Below, in pieces: positions 1-10,017 of a stretch of DNA of 64,000 nucleotides. Where the stretch lies: the NCBI RefSeq assembly GCF_040717535.1, contig NZ_JBFEFI010000003.1, forward strand, positions 318,001-382,000, written 5' to 3'. The translations under genes and the position numbers were made by a program. Source of the DNA: Thalassoglobus sp. JC818. GTDB lineage: Bacteria > Planctomycetota > Planctomycetia > Planctomycetales > Planctomycetaceae. The notes under the pieces are model-generated. The model saw nothing but the letters and a program-made list of their open reading frames with translations. It searched no databases and was not told the DNA's origin. The number at the start of each line of letters is the position of its first letter. Positions within the stretch are counted from its first letter, which is position 1.

Positions 1-674
1 AAGCGGACTGAACCGGGCTTGTAGTGACCGTGAACGTTTCCGAAGGTCGCTGCGAACAGGAATCGGCCGATGGAGCTGAGTTCCTCGTGAACTTTCACCA
101 TGTCTTCTGGTGTGGTGTAAAGCTTGTCGTCGGGAACACTTTCCATGCTGGCCCCGGCAGCACCATCTTCTTCACCACCAACAACACCAGCTTCGACTTC
201 GAGAATGATCTCGTTCTCAGCACAGAGTTTCAGCAACTCTTTGGAAAGCGCCATGTTTTCATCGAGAGGCAAGTTCGACGCATCGAGCATGTGCGATTGG
301 AACAGGTTGCCATTTCCGGCAGCTCGACGATCTGCGGTTGCTTGGATCAATGGCTTCAGGAATGTGTCGACGGAATCTGGAGGACAGTGATCGGTGTGCA
401 AAGCGACGAGAATATCGTATCGCTCAGCGAGTCGGTGACATGCTTCGGCGAGGACGATCGAACCCAGAACATTGTCGCCGACATTCAAGCCTGAGGCAAA
501 TTTTCCGCCGCCGGTGGACATCTGAATGATTCCATCCGACTTCGAATCCGCAAAGCCTTTGAGAGCAGCATTGAGGGTGACAAGCGAAGTAATGTTGACC
601 GCTGGATAGGCATAATCACCTTCCTGGGCGGCGTCGAGCATCGCGGCATATTGTTGAGGTGTTGCGACAGGCAT
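1..674 (-). CDS. fbaA: Class II fructose-bisphosphate aldolase (partial, 3' end outside window)
   Basis: Reverse-strand reading from the ATG at 672-674 gives an N-terminus MPVATPQQYAAMLDAAQEGD and runs off the left edge without a stop. It contains the zinc/active-site segment HTDHCPP, a later SHMLDAS segment, EAGVVGGEEDG, and FGNVHGHYKPG. All are landmarks of type A class II aldolases, which split fructose-1,6-bisphosphate into DHAP and glyceraldehyde-3-phosphate in the cytosol using zinc. About 224 of the usual ~350 residues are visible, so the C-terminal zinc and phosphate ligands are missing only because the window ends. It is divergent from the gene starting at 966, and the ~290 bp between them should hold both promoters. 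Confidence 0.93.
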   Translation of the reverse strand, partial: MPVATPQQYAAMLDAAQEGDYAYPAVNITSLVTLNAALKGFADSKSDGIIQMSTGGGKFASGLNVGDNVLGSIVLAEACHRLAERYDILVALHTDHCPPDSVDTFLKPLIQATADRRAAGNGNLFQSHMLDASNLPLDENMALSKELLKLCAENEIILEVEAGVVGGEEDGAAGASMESVPDDKLYTTPEDMVKVHEELSSIGRFLFAATFGNVHGHYKPGSVR

Positions 675-965
675 TGGTTTGGCTCCGAAGGGTTGAAATG
701 AGTTGCGGTTCTGTCACAAACGACGTGAAACTCGCATTTGAAGTGGTCTTCATGATCAAGAACCCGATTGAAAAGTCACAAGAGTGAATGTTTCGTGCGG
801 GGTGATTTGATCAGCTGAACGGCAATTGCAATTTGAAGCGACCGATTCTGAACCTCGAACTGTGGATACGGTTCGTCTTGGTCGCCCAAACCGCTATGTT
901 AGTGACCCGAGACGACTGTCTCCAAGGATTTGACCGCATCAATCTTCTCAATCAAGCGAAATCCG

Positions 966-1796
966 ATGCAATTAGGACTGATCAACTCCGCGTGGGCTCA
1001 AACCGGGCTCGAAACCGGCTGGGGAATCCGCAAAACGAAGGAGATTGGCTTCGACTGCATCGACATCTTCACCGATCCACTCGATATCGACCAGAAAGAA
1101 CGCAAGCTCATTAAGTCAGAATGCGATCAGGTCGACCTGCCGATTCGCTCCATTTGCTGTGTCGCAACTGGCCTCATCGATTTCAATCCCAGCGTTCAGC
1201 AGTTTCATATCGACCGCTGCAAGAGCTTTCTCGAACTCGTCAGCGAATACGAAGCCGACAATTTGCTGCTTGTTCTGGGGGAATACATCTGGAATCAGGA
1301 AGTGATTCCGCCCGAAGAGCAGTGGCAGCTGGCGGTCGAAAGCTGTATGGAATTGGCCCACACAGCGGACGAGCTTGGAGTTCGGATTGCACTCGAGTTG
1401 GAACCGTTTCCGCTCTCGCTCCTCAATAGTGTCGACAGAATGGTTTCCTTCGTCGATGAGGTGGATCACCCTGCTGTCGGCGCCAATATCGATATCTCTC
1501 ACATGCTCTTGGCTGGTGAGGAACCTGCTAAGTTGAGAAAACTCAAAGACAAGGCAATTCACGTCCATATTTCAGATTGTGACGGCAAGAAACATGGAGA
1601 CCTGCCGCCCGGACATGGAGTTGTCGACTTCATTCCCTATCTCGAAGAGATTCGAGGGTTGGAAATCGATGGGGCGATCTCGATCGAACTGGAGTATTCG
1701 CCTGAGCCGGATAAAATTGAAGAGTGGGTTCGAGAAGCCTACGAAGCGACAGATCGCTTGATGCAGCAGGTAGGATTGAGAACAGAAAAATCGTGA
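966..1796 (+). CDS. Sugar phosphate isomerase/epimerase-like TIM-barrel protein
   Basis: Protein of 276 residues read from the ATG at 966 (MQLGLINSAW); an in-frame start 36 bases upstream is possible but adds a non-conserved tail. It has the xylose isomerase-like/AP endonuclease 2 fold signature: an early GFDCIDIF segment, ALELEPF (metal-binding Glu), ANIDISHML (Asp/His pair), HVHISDCDGKKHGDLPPGHG, and a late SIELEY Glu. These supply the usual metal ligands of sugar isomerases and epimerases such as hydroxypyruvate isomerase or tagatose 3-epimerase. The exact substrate cannot be read from the sequence. It stands alone between fbaA and a universal stress protein. Confidence 0.8.
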   Translation: MQLGLINSAWAQTGLETGWGIRKTKEIGFDCIDIFTDPLDIDQKERKLIKSECDQVDLPIRSICCVATGLIDFNPSVQQFHIDRCKSFLELVSEYEADNLLLVLGEYIWNQEVIPPEEQWQLAVESCMELAHTADELGVRIALELEPFPLSLLNSVDRMVSFVDEVDHPAVGANIDISHMLLAGEEPAKLRKLKDKAIHVHISDCDGKKHGDLPPGHGVVDFIPYLEEIRGLEIDGAISIELEYSPEPDKIEEWVREAYEATDRLMQQVGLRTEKS

Positions 1797-1992
1797 CAAA
1801 GGAACACTGAATCGTCTACACGTCTCGTTGTGAAAAACTCACGTAGATCGGATTGACTGAGGCTTTGACAAGCCCTGATCAAGTCGACTTGTGAGTGCTC
1901 ACCAACGAGCAGCGTCGGTTCAGTCCTTCCGACACATCAATCACTGACATATTGCGGTAAAGACTTTCGAGTCAAAACATAAAGACCAAGGC

Positions 1993-2931
1993 ATGCACAG
2001 CATCAAAAAAATTCTGGTTGGTGTCGACTTCAACGAGCAAACCGGGGAACTTCCGTTGCCGACACGGGAAGCCATCTCGAAGTCGATTCGGATCGCTGCA
2101 GAGACCGGTGCTGAGTTGACATTCATGTCTGTGCTGTCGGAAGACACGAAGTCGAGTGACCTCGTCATCGAAGAGTTGAGCGAACTCGACCCTCATCAGG
2201 TCGTGAGAGAACAACTCAAGCCATATCTTGAACAGTGCGAGTCGAAAAACGTTCAGTGCCGAACGAAAAACTGCCTGGGTCGCGCCTGGCAGGAGCTGAT
2301 TAAAGAAGTTCTTCGCGAGGACACCGATCTGCTCATCATCGGGACACGAGAGAAAACGAGCGCACAAAGCATGCTTTATGGAAGCACTGCTTTGAAGGTG
2401 TTGCGTAAGTGCCCGTGCCCGGTTTGGGTCACGCGACCAGATGTCACTCCATTCGACGACTTCATCATTCTCGCAGCTGATGATCTCGGTGAGACAGGTA
2501 AGAGAGTTTTGGAAACATCCGTGGCGATTGGCCAGCTGATGAGTGCTCGCCTGGTAGTTGTCCACTCGGTCGATTTCCCACTGGAAGGAGCATTGAAGCG
2601 AACCGAAATCAGTGTGGAAGAAGTCGACAAGTATAAAGAGAAAGTTCGTACCGAAGCGGAAAAATCTGTGAACGAACGACTTGCTCAGACCGACTACCGC
2701 ACTCTGGAAGCTGGAACTCGTGTCGTGATTCGATCTGGCCCGGCCGACACCATCATCGATCAGGTGGCGGAAGAAGAAGGTGCCGATCTTCTCGTGATGG
2801 GAACAGTTGGTCGCGGAGGAATTCCAGGATTTCTCATTGGCAACACTGCCGAGCGACTTCTGCGGGAACTTCAATGTTCGCTTCTGGCGATCAAACCGGA
2901 CGGATTTGTCTGTCCTGTGAGCAAAGATTGA
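1993..2931 (+). CDS. Universal stress protein, tandem UspA domains
   Basis: 312 residues containing two Usp domains in tandem (about 1-150 and 155-310). Domain 1 starts KKILVGVDFNEQ and ends with GTREKTSAQSMLYGSTALKVL followed by CPCPVWV. Domain 2 ends GTVGRGGIPGFLIGNTAERLL then SLLAIKP, which fits the G-2x-G-9x-G-(S/T) ATP-binding motif. The first domain has a poorer match, so perhaps only the second binds ATP. Such proteins are cytosolic and help survival under stress, but the precise role is unknown. Monocistronic by appearance, with long non-coding flanks. Confidence 0.9.
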   Translation: MHSIKKILVGVDFNEQTGELPLPTREAISKSIRIAAETGAELTFMSVLSEDTKSSDLVIEELSELDPHQVVREQLKPYLEQCESKNVQCRTKNCLGRAWQELIKEVLREDTDLLIIGTREKTSAQSMLYGSTALKVLRKCPCPVWVTRPDVTPFDDFIILAADDLGETGKRVLETSVAIGQLMSARLVVVHSVDFPLEGALKRTEISVEEVDKYKEKVRTEAEKSVNERLAQTDYRTLEAGTRVVIRSGPADTIIDQVAEEEGADLLVMGTVGRGGIPGFLIGNTAERLLRELQCSLLAIKPDGFVCPVSKD

Positions 2932-3729
2932 TTAAGTTTTCAGAATTGTTTTCGTCGGTTCGAATCGCTGTTCATGAAGTCTGAACGGCGATTCTGGATT
3001 TAGATGTGAATCCGATTTGTCGGACGGCTTCGTGTCCTGTTCTGGTGCTAAGTCGTTTCGAGATAACGATCTCAGAGACGGAGGAATTCAGTCCAAGTTT
3101 TCTCTGAAATTGTGTGGGCAGGTTCTTGAATTTTCTGCGGAGTTTTGCAGGAGTTTCGCTCGAAACCGGACGCATCGTGCGCAACCGTTTGCGAACGGAT
3201 CGATCCATCAAAAAGTTCATGAGAAGCGTTGCCCCGGGCCAGACCCAAAGCTAGGATCGAAGTGTTGGATCCATGATCTAACTCCCTCTGCGGTGTTCGA
3301 TACCGGACAGTATTTTGTAGACCCGACTTCCAATCCGCAGGGAACCGCAACGGAGTGGCTGATTGTATCTCCTGGCTCTGTGAAAACAGAGGACTGGATC
3401 ACATGACCCGTTCCTGTGGTGCCCACCTAAAACTGCGGGTCTGGACAAATCCAGTCCGCCGGCACATGTGGAGGGTTTCTCTTTTCTCTCGCGGGCTCTC
3501 GAAAAGCATCAGTCCCCACTTGCGAGACGTTCTTCCCTCGCGAACGCATTCGACTCTTGCTCATTCGCTCGAATCGACGCTGTAGATCGTCGCGTTCGGT
3601 CTGTCATTCAACAGTTCTCCCGTTATGATACATGCACGTCCTCGGTCAGAGAGAAAAGTGTGTTGGTGAACACCCAATTCGTCCGCTGAGGTCAGCGTTC
3701 TCGCTTCTGCAGAATCAAGGTTGATAACC
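2932..3729. other. Long intergenic region, no supported gene
   Basis: About 800 bases between the universal stress gene and ispG. The open frames here have no recognisable motif or good ribosome binding site. I see no tRNA cloverleaf, strong terminator or tandem repeat. It probably carries the ispG promoter. Confidence 0.5.
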
Positions 3730-4890
3730 GTGCAAGACAGATCACTTCCTCGCAATCCGACTCGAGCAGTTCGAATTGGTTCAATCGTCATCGGGGATGG
3801 TCACCCCATCGCTGTCCAGAGCATGACAGCGACACACACTAAAGACATCGATGCCACGGTCGAACAGATTTCCGCACTGGTCGAAGCAGGAGCGGACGTT
3901 GTTCGTGTCGCGGTTGATAGCTCAAAAGACGCTGAAGCCCTGGCCGAAATTAGCCGGCAGGTCACTGCAAATCTGGCGGTCGACCTTCAGGAAAACTATC
4001 GTCTGGCCGAAGTGATCGCTCCGTTCGTTTCCAAACTCCGCTATAACCCCGGACATCTTTACCATCACGAGCGGGACAAGCCCTGGCAAGAGAAGGTCCA
4101 GTATCTTGCAGACGTGGCGAAAGAACACGATTGCGCGATGCGAGTCGGGGTGAACTGTGGGTCCGTCGACCCTGCCAAGAAAGAGCGGTACGACGAAGAT
4201 GATTCGATCTCGCCGATGCTTGAAAGTGCCTTGGATCACTGCGGATTTCTCGATGACATCGGCTTTACTCGTTACTGCGTTTCACTGAAAGATTCGGACC
4301 CGAAGAAGGTCATCGAGGTCAACACCCGCTTTGCTTCTTCTCGACCTGATATTCCCCTTCACTTGGGTGTCACCGAAGCTGGCATGCCTCCTGATGGTGT
4401 GATCAAAACACGAATTGCTTTCGAACAGCTCATCAGCAAAGGGATCGGCGATACAATCCGAGTCTCTTTGACCGTTCCCAACTCACGCAAGCCGGAAGAG
4501 ATCGCAGCTGGTCGCCAGATTCTGTCAGACATCGCAGCTGGTCGCGTAAGAAGTGTTGTCGATTTCGGGCTGGAGAGCCTGAACATCATCAGTTGTCCGA
4601 GTTGCTCGCGAGTTGAAAACGAAGCGTTTATCGATCTCGCGCAACAGGTCAAGGAGATGACCAAATACGCGCAAGATCATGCGGTGACAATCGCCGTGAT
4701 GGGATGTCGCGTCAACGGGCCCGGAGAAACGGATGATGCCGATCTCGGCCTGTGGTGTGGTCCAAAGTTCGTCAATCTGAAAAAGGGACCGAAAGAACTC
4801 GGAGCCTATTCTTACGACACAATTCTCGATCGCCTCCGCGAAGAACTCGATGCGATCATCGAAGAAAAAGCGACGGCCAGCGTCGACTAG
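3730..4890 (+). CDS. ispG: 4-hydroxy-3-methylbut-2-enyl-diphosphate synthase
   Basis: 386 residues. The enzyme makes HMBPP from methylerythritol cyclodiphosphate, the penultimate step of the MEP isoprenoid route, using a [4Fe-4S] cluster. Visible signatures are an N-terminal TIM barrel beginning [11 protein letters not shown], with [14 protein letters not shown] and RVGVNCGS, and the cluster segment [10 protein letters not shown] followed by [10 protein letters not shown], giving the three Cys ligands and the Glu. The length is that of the two-domain bacterial form without the large insert of plant enzymes. I favour the GTG at 3730, which has AAGG nine bases upstream; TTG at 3721 is the alternative. 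The TAG stop lies in a dispersed repeat (4888-4968). Confidence 0.96.
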   Translation: MQDRSLPRNPTRAVRIGSIVIGDGHPIAVQSMTATHTKDIDATVEQISALVEAGADVVRVAVDSSKDAEALAEISRQVTANLAVDLQENYRLAEVIAPFVSKLRYNPGHLYHHERDKPWQEKVQYLADVAKEHDCAMRVGVNCGSVDPAKKERYDEDDSISPMLESALDHCGFLDDIGFTRYCVSLKDSDPKKVIEVNTRFASSRPDIPLHLGVTEAGMPPDGVIKTRIAFEQLISKGIGDTIRVSLTVPNSRKPEEIAAGRQILSDIAAGRVRSVVDFGLESLNIISCPSCSRVENEAFIDLAQQVKEMTKYAQDHAVTIAVMGCRVNGPGETDDADLGLWCGPKFVNLKKGPKELGAYSYDTILDRLREELDAIIEEKATASVD

Positions 4891-4968
4891 AGCGAGTTGC
4901 TCTTTCATAACGTCAAACGCTCTGTTTGCTCGTGCGAGAGAGTGCAAACCGAATCTAAGGATGCTTTA
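4888..4968. repeat. Dispersed TAGAGCA/TGCTCTA repeat, copy A (short form)
   Basis: 81-bp copy of a four-member family. It begins TAGAGCGAGTTGCTCT, contains GTTTGCTCGTGCGAG and CAAACCGAATC, and ends TGCTTTA. About 24 bases of the central part present in the other copies are missing. Its first three bases are the stop codon of ispG, and it ends 40 bases before the dihydroorotase start. Confidence 0.8.
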
Positions 4969-5008
4969 GAACTCGCCCTGAAACTCCTTTTGACAGAAGT
5001 TCAAGCTC

Positions 5009-6322
5009 ATGGCTGATCGAACGCTGATTCGCAACGCTCAATGTGTTTTGCCGCAGGGCACAGGCAAGCATGACGTCCTCATCGAGAACGGAAAAATTCT
5101 CGCCATCGATCCTCCGAAGACAGCATCCGCTGACGAAACAGTTGATGCTGAAGGTCTCTATTTGTTGCCGGGCGCGATTGATGATCAGGTGCACTTCCGC
5201 GATCCGGGACTGACTCATAAGGAAGATCTGCACACCGGATCAGTGGCCTGTGCCAAAGGGGGGATCACGACTTTTCTGGAGATGCCGAACACCAATCCAA
5301 CGACAACCTCTCTGGAGGCGTTGGATGCTAAACTTGATCTGGCCGCTGGCAAGTGCGTCGTCAACTTTGGTTTCTACGTCGGTGCAACGCCGGAGAACAT
5401 CGATGTTCTCAAAGCAGCGGAACGAACACCGGGGATCAAGATTTTCATCGGTTCCAGCACTGGCAATTTGCTGGTCGATGGGCAGGATGCACTCGAAAGA
5501 ATCTTCGCTGAAACGACACTTCCAATCTGTGCCCATTGTGAAGATGAAGCGACCGTCCGAGCGAATCGTGAGAGAGTGAACGGCGGAACGTCGATTCATG
5601 ATCACTCGAAAATTCGCGATCACGAAGCAGCCATCATTTCGACCCGACGAGCGGTTGATCTTGCGACGCGGCATCAGCATCAATTTCATGTCTTGCATGT
5701 TTCGACCGCTCAGGAGGCTGAGTTTCTGAAGGATCGTCCAAGCTGGGTGACTGCCGAAGCTTGTCCGCATCACCTGTTCTTCAATATCGATGACTACGAT
5801 CGACTCGGTTCACGAGTGCAGATGAATCCGTCCATCAAAACAGCTGAAGACAATCGGGCACTCTGGAACGCATTGCGAGACGGAGTCATTGAAGTCATCG
5901 CGACGGACCATGCTCCTCATACGCTCGAAGAGAAAGACCGCCCTTATCCGGAGTCGCCATCCGGGTTGCCGGCCGTCGAGAACTCGATGGCTCTCATGCT
6001 CGATGCAGTCAATCGCGGGCAGTGTACGCTTGAGCAAGTCGTCTCGTGGATGTGCGCAGCCCCCGCTCGAATCTGGAAGATCGCCAACAAGGGAGAAATT
6101 CGGGAAGGATTCGATGCAGATCTGGTCCTCGTGGATCTGTCTCGACAGGAGACAATTCGAGATGAAAACCAACTGACCAAATCGAAGTGGAGCCCGTGGC
6201 ACGGCGTCGAATTGACCGGCTGGCCGGTCCGGACCTGGGTGAATGGTCAGACCGTTTTTCAGGACGGAAAAGTCGACGAAACAGCTCGTGGGCGCGAAGC
6301 GATTTTCCGCAAAAATTCCTGA
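5009..6322 (+). CDS. pyrC: Dihydroorotase
   Basis: 437 residues of the amidohydrolase superfamily, type I (long) dihydroorotase, which closes carbamoyl-aspartate to dihydroorotate in pyrimidine synthesis. Metal-binding HxH appears as DQVHFRDPG (about residue 60). EMPNTNPTT follows, then [13 protein letters not shown] with the later metal His, and the catalytic Asp segment ATDHAPHT. A substrate-loop [11 protein letters not shown] comes next. The carboxylated Lys of the binuclear site is probably in the [12 protein letters not shown] segment. Other pyrimidine genes, pyrE and carA, lie elsewhere in the window, so the pathway is scattered here. Confidence 0.94.
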   Translation: MADRTLIRNAQCVLPQGTGKHDVLIENGKILAIDPPKTASADETVDAEGLYLLPGAIDDQVHFRDPGLTHKEDLHTGSVACAKGGITTFLEMPNTNPTTTSLEALDAKLDLAAGKCVVNFGFYVGATPENIDVLKAAERTPGIKIFIGSSTGNLLVDGQDALERIFAETTLPICAHCEDEATVRANRERVNGGTSIHDHSKIRDHEAAIISTRRAVDLATRHQHQFHVLHVSTAQEAEFLKDRPSWVTAEACPHHLFFNIDDYDRLGSRVQMNPSIKTAEDNRALWNALRDGVIEVIATDHAPHTLEEKDRPYPESPSGLPAVENSMALMLDAVNRGQCTLEQVVSWMCAAPARIWKIANKGEIREGFDADLVLVDLSRQETIRDENQLTKSKWSPWHGVELTGWPVRTWVNGQTVFQDGKVDETARGREAIFRKNS

Positions 6323-6539
6323 TCAAATCAACGCGTGATGATCTGTTGCTCTTGCAACTGGCAATCCTTACCGAACCGTTGACACCGTCATTGTCTGCGC
6401 AGTATCTCTAAACTGAAAGATGTGTCATCTTTTTTCGGAGTCGAGACAACTCCGGTATTTTCGCCAGGATGGCAAATTCTACAGTTGGGGTACTGAGAAA
6501 CGTTTCTCGGCCAACTGCGATAACGAGGAGGGAATTGAA

Positions 6540-7025
6540 GTGAAGAATGTACTGATTGTTGCTGTCCTGCTGGGAGCTACCACGATCGCTGACGGTCGTG
6601 AGCCAATTTTGGTTCCCCAGGAAACTTTGGCGATGGCCTACTCGGCCGATTACGCCCCAACTCCGGCAGGAGAAACTGCGTCGATTCAGCCTGTTCCAGC
6701 CGGAACTGTTGTTCCAGGCACAGTGATCTGCGATTCCTGCGACAACCCAGGGATCGAATTGTACAACTGCGTGAAAGTGATTCAGGCTCGCAAGATCGCT
6801 CCATGTGCGGTTCCAAAGATCGTTTCGGTTCCAAACCCATGTTACGATCCTTGCAAACCATGTTGCGAACCGAAGTGCGTTTTCGTTCAGATCTGCGTTC
6901 CACCATGTGCGTGTGAAGACGTCATCTGCCGCAAAGGCGGAGATCGCATGATCTTCAGCTACGGAAAATACGCAGTGAAAGTCACCGCTCGTGGTGACAC
7001 ACTCGTGGTCAACTACGATCACTAA
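6540..7025 (+). CDS. Small Cys-rich secreted protein
   Basis: 161 residues from the GTG at 6540, chosen because GAGGAGG lies just upstream and the product then starts VKNVLIVAVLLGATTIADG, a plausible short signal peptide. The mature part is rich in Pro and Val. It then has a cluster of Cys pairs (CDSCDNPG, NPCYDPCKPCCEPKC, CVPPCACEDVIC) before a short Cys-free C-terminus ending VVNYDH. The Cys spacing suggests disulfides or metal binding outside the cytoplasm. I recognise no named family. The gene is single and followed by a strong terminator. Confidence 0.75.
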   Translation: MKNVLIVAVLLGATTIADGREPILVPQETLAMAYSADYAPTPAGETASIQPVPAGTVVPGTVICDSCDNPGIELYNCVKVIQARKIAPCAVPKIVSVPNPCYDPCKPCCEPKCVFVQICVPPCACEDVICRKGGDRMIFSYGKYAVKVTARGDTLVVNYDH

Positions 7026-7093
7026 GACGTTTTCACCGAGATATAATCGATGAAAATTGACGAGCGGGAAATCGTTCGTCAGGACTGATCAAG

Positions 7094-7130
7094 AAAGAGG
7101 TCACCGTAATGCACGGTGGCCTCTTTTTTT
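7094..7130 (+). terminator. Rho-independent terminator after the Cys-rich gene
   Basis: A stem AGAGGTCACCGT/ACGGTGGCCTCT (one G-U pair) with an AATGC loop is followed by seven T. It lies about 70 bases after the stop at 7025 and ahead of the convergent mutS end. Confidence 0.9.
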
Positions 7131-7192
7131 GTGTGAGTGAATCGCTTCTTCCGATTGATTCGGACACCAGTTCAGAAAGCCGCGAAGCTCTT

Positions 7193-9898
7193 CTACTTCA
7201 GTTTCCCTTGAATGCGATGCAGCTCCTGAAGAGCGGCCAGCGGAGTCATTTCATCGAGCTTGAGACCTTGTAGCTCACTGAGGACCGGGTGAGGTTCCGG
7301 TTCGAAGAGCGTGAGTTGACGAGCCCCTTTGGTCTCGCGAGCGGGGATGGTGACCTGCCCGTGATCGTCCTGATGATCTTCTTCAAGCGTCTGCAAAATC
7401 ACTGCCGACCGCTGGATGACTTCTCGCGGAATGCCAGCCAGTCGAGCGACATGAATTCCGTAGCTTCGATCAGCTGCGCCGGGAACAATTTTGTGCAGGA
7501 AGACAACGTCGCCATCCTGCTCGTGCACAGCCACGTTCCAGTTACAGACTTGCCGTAATGTTTTCGAGAGTTCTGTCAGCTCGTGATAGTGAGTCGCGAA
7601 AAGCGTTCGGCATTCGATGTGATCATGAAGAAATTCAGTGATCGCCCAGGCGAGTGAGATTCCGTCGTAGGTGCTGGTTCCACGGCCGATTTCGTCGAGG
7701 ATTACCAGGCTCTTGGAAGTCGCTGTGTTCAGGATGCGGGCAGTCTCGGTCATCTCAACCATGAAGGTCGATTGCCCTTTGCCTAACTCATCGCTGGCTC
7801 CGACGCGAGCGAAGATGCGATCAGCAATCCCGATTCTCGCGGACTTTGCAGGAACGAACGATCCCATCTGAGCCATGATCGTCAACAAAGCTGCCTGCCG
7901 AATGTAGGTGCTCTTTCCCGCCATGTTGGGGCCGGTGATTAGAGCGATGAGATCGCGTCGATCCGGGGACGATTGTTCGTTGTCACCGTCTTTGGATGGC
8001 TGATCCTTGCCTGCTTCACTGAGGCCGAGCATCACGTCGTTCGGGACGAACTCTCCCGATGGCTGCATCTGATCAAGAACAGGATGCCGACCGTCGACGA
8101 CTTCCAGAACCGGTTCGGTCGTGATCTCCGGTCGCTGATAATTCGATTGGACAGCGACTGTCGCGAGATTCGACAGCACATCGATTTCCGCGAGTGTCTC
8201 TGCGGTTCGTTGCAGTCGCTGGCATTCGTCCGCAACACGATCGCGCAGGCTTTGGAACAGCTCCGCTTCGAGTGCTTTCGATTGATCTTCTGCTCTCAGA
8301 ACTTTCTCTTCGTATTCCTTCAGCTGCGGCGTGATGTACCGTTCCTGGTTTTTGAGAGTTTGTTTGCGGATGTAGTCTTCAGGAACTTTGCTCAGATGCG
8401 CAGCTGTGACTTCGAGGTAATAACCGAAGACCTTGTTGAATCCTACTTTGAGCGACGGGATTCCAGTTCGTTCGATTTCCTCGGCTTGATACTTGGCAAT
8501 CCAGGTCTTTCCTCCGCGAGCAAGATCGCGAAGTTCGTCCAGCTTGGAGTCGTATCCTTCGCGGATGATTCCGCCTTCGGTCGTTGAGATCGGAAGTTCG
8601 TCTGCGAGGTTGGATTCGATGTCAGCCCGAATGTCTTCGCACAATTCGATCCGTTGTTCGAGTGTCTGCAACAGATCGGACGATCGGCCCGCGAGTCGAG
8701 CTTTGACAGCTGGGAGCAGTGTGAGAGTTTTCCCCAGCGCACCGAGATCGCGTGGCGATGCTCGACGCGTGGCAACGCGGGCAGCGAGTCGTTGGAGGTC
8801 GTAGCTGTCGCTCAGCTTTTCTCGAATGTCTCGGCAGAGTTTTGAATCTTGTGTCAGTTCGTGGACAGCGTCGAGTCGTCGTTCGATCGCCTGCTTGTCG
8901 GTCAACGGGTTTGAGAGCCAGTCGAGGAGCAGCCTCGCACCCATCGGGGTTTTTGTCTGGTCGAGAACACTAATGAGCGAACCGGTCCGTTTTCCTTCTC
9001 TCTGTGTTCGGGTCAGTTCAAGCGAGCGACGAGTTGTTTCGTCGATGAGAAGGCTTGTTCCCCGGCGATACGGTTCCAGTCGAGAGAGATGGCCGAGCGA
9101 CGACTTCTGAGTTTCCTGAACGTACTCCAGCAAGGCACCAGCAGCGGTGATTCCGGCCGAGTCTTCTTCAGTGAGGTCGAAACCTTCGAGGGTAGCTGTC
9201 CCGAAGTGTTTGAGAAGAATCTCGCGACACTGGTTCGCAGCGAATGACCAGGTTGGTCGTTCGGTCAAAACCGTTTGGCCATACTCGATCAGCTGCTTGT
9301 GGATGTCGTCACTCTTGCAGTTCTCCGGAATGAGGCACTCAGCCGGATGGATGCGAGCGACTTCGTCGATCAGAGCTGAAGAGCTTCCCAGCTGTGGCGG
9401 AAGCTCTCCGTTTTCGCGAGAGACCTCCATGCAGTAGAACCGTCCGGTGGACAACTCCAGCCATGCGAGGCCAATCGAGTCATTTGTCGGACAAATCGAT
9501 GCGAGGTAGTTGCTTTCCTTCGGGTCGAGTAACGCATCGTCAGTGAGTGTGCCCGGAGTGACGATTTGGGTCACTTCTCGACGGACGAGTCCTTTGGCAG
9601 CTTTAGGGTCTTCGACCTGATCGCAGATGGAAACTTTGTGCCCGGCAGAAATGAGTTTATGCAGATAACCTTCGAGAGAATGGTACGGAAACCCCGCCAT
9701 GGGAATCGGATTCGACGAAGACTTGTCGCGGCTGGTGAGCGTCAGTCCCAGAATTTTCGCGGCGATCTCTGCGTCGTCGTGAAACAGCTCGTAAAAATCC
9801 CCCATGCGAAACAAGAGAATCGTGCCTGGGGTCTCTGATTTGACTTCCATGTAGCGCTGCATCATGGGAGTCAATTTGCTGGATTTTTTGCCGGCCAT
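7193..9898 (-). CDS. mutS: DNA mismatch repair protein MutS
   Basis: 901 residues. The N-terminal mismatch-recognition domain has the Phe-x-Glu motif in MGDFYELF (about residue 35). Connector and lever/clamp regions follow, then the ABC ATPase: Walker [11 protein letters not shown] near residue 655, [12 protein letters not shown] signature, Walker [16 protein letters not shown], and [10 protein letters not shown]. It detects mispairs and recruits MutL in an ATP-dependent way. Length is slightly over the usual ~850-870, partly because of a polar insert (about 25 residues, Lys/Asp/Ser-rich) immediately before Walker A. No mutL is in the window. Confidence 0.97.
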   Translation of the reverse strand: MAGKKSSKLTPMMQRYMEVKSETPGTILLFRMGDFYELFHDDAEIAAKILGLTLTSRDKSSSNPIPMAGFPYHSLEGYLHKLISAGHKVSICDQVEDPKAAKGLVRREVTQIVTPGTLTDDALLDPKESNYLASICPTNDSIGLAWLELSTGRFYCMEVSRENGELPPQLGSSSALIDEVARIHPAECLIPENCKSDDIHKQLIEYGQTVLTERPTWSFAANQCREILLKHFGTATLEGFDLTEEDSAGITAAGALLEYVQETQKSSLGHLSRLEPYRRGTSLLIDETTRRSLELTRTQREGKRTGSLISVLDQTKTPMGARLLLDWLSNPLTDKQAIERRLDAVHELTQDSKLCRDIREKLSDSYDLQRLAARVATRRASPRDLGALGKTLTLLPAVKARLAGRSSDLLQTLEQRIELCEDIRADIESNLADELPISTTEGGIIREGYDSKLDELRDLARGGKTWIAKYQAEEIERTGIPSLKVGFNKVFGYYLEVTAAHLSKVPEDYIRKQTLKNQERYITPQLKEYEEKVLRAEDQSKALEAELFQSLRDRVADECQRLQRTAETLAEIDVLSNLATVAVQSNYQRPEITTEPVLEVVDGRHPVLDQMQPSGEFVPNDVMLGLSEAGKDQPSKDGDNEQSSPDRRDLIALITGPNMAGKSTYIRQAALLTIMAQMGSFVPAKSARIGIADRIFARVGASDELGKGQSTFMVEMTETARILNTATSKSLVILDEIGRGTSTYDGISLAWAITEFLHDHIECRTLFATHYHELTELSKTLRQVCNWNVAVHEQDGDVVFLHKIVPGAADRSYGIHVARLAGIPREVIQRSAVILQTLEEDHQDDHGQVTIPARETKGARQLTLFEPEPHPVLSELQGLKLDEMTPLAALQELHRIQGKLK

Positions 9899-9960
9899 TT
9901 TCAGTTCAGATTCGAGATCAGGAGAGTCGACGAAGGGAATTCAGCAAGGCGGTGTCGATC

Positions 9961-10000
9961 TGCGGCGGGTCTCATCAACTGTGATTGAAGATCCGCCGCA
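9961..10000. other. Perfect long hairpin between pgi and mutS
   Basis: TGCGGCGG at 9961-9968 pairs with CCGCCGCA at 9993-10000, and inner bases can extend the stem. It sits between the pgi stop and the mutS start on the minus strand. There is no T-run on either side, so it may be a pause, processing or weak termination structure and not a classic terminator. Confidence 0.5.
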
Positions 10001-10017
10001 TTCAACTGCTGGCCGGG

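Noticed and set aside
1972-2874. A 300-codon open frame on the minus strand over the universal stress gene
   Set aside because: Antisense to a clear tandem Usp gene and rich in unlikely residues.
3017-3406. A 129-codon open frame between the universal stress gene and ispG
   Set aside because: No ribosome site and no motif, and it lies in an A/T-mixed intergenic stretch with overlapping minus-strand frames.
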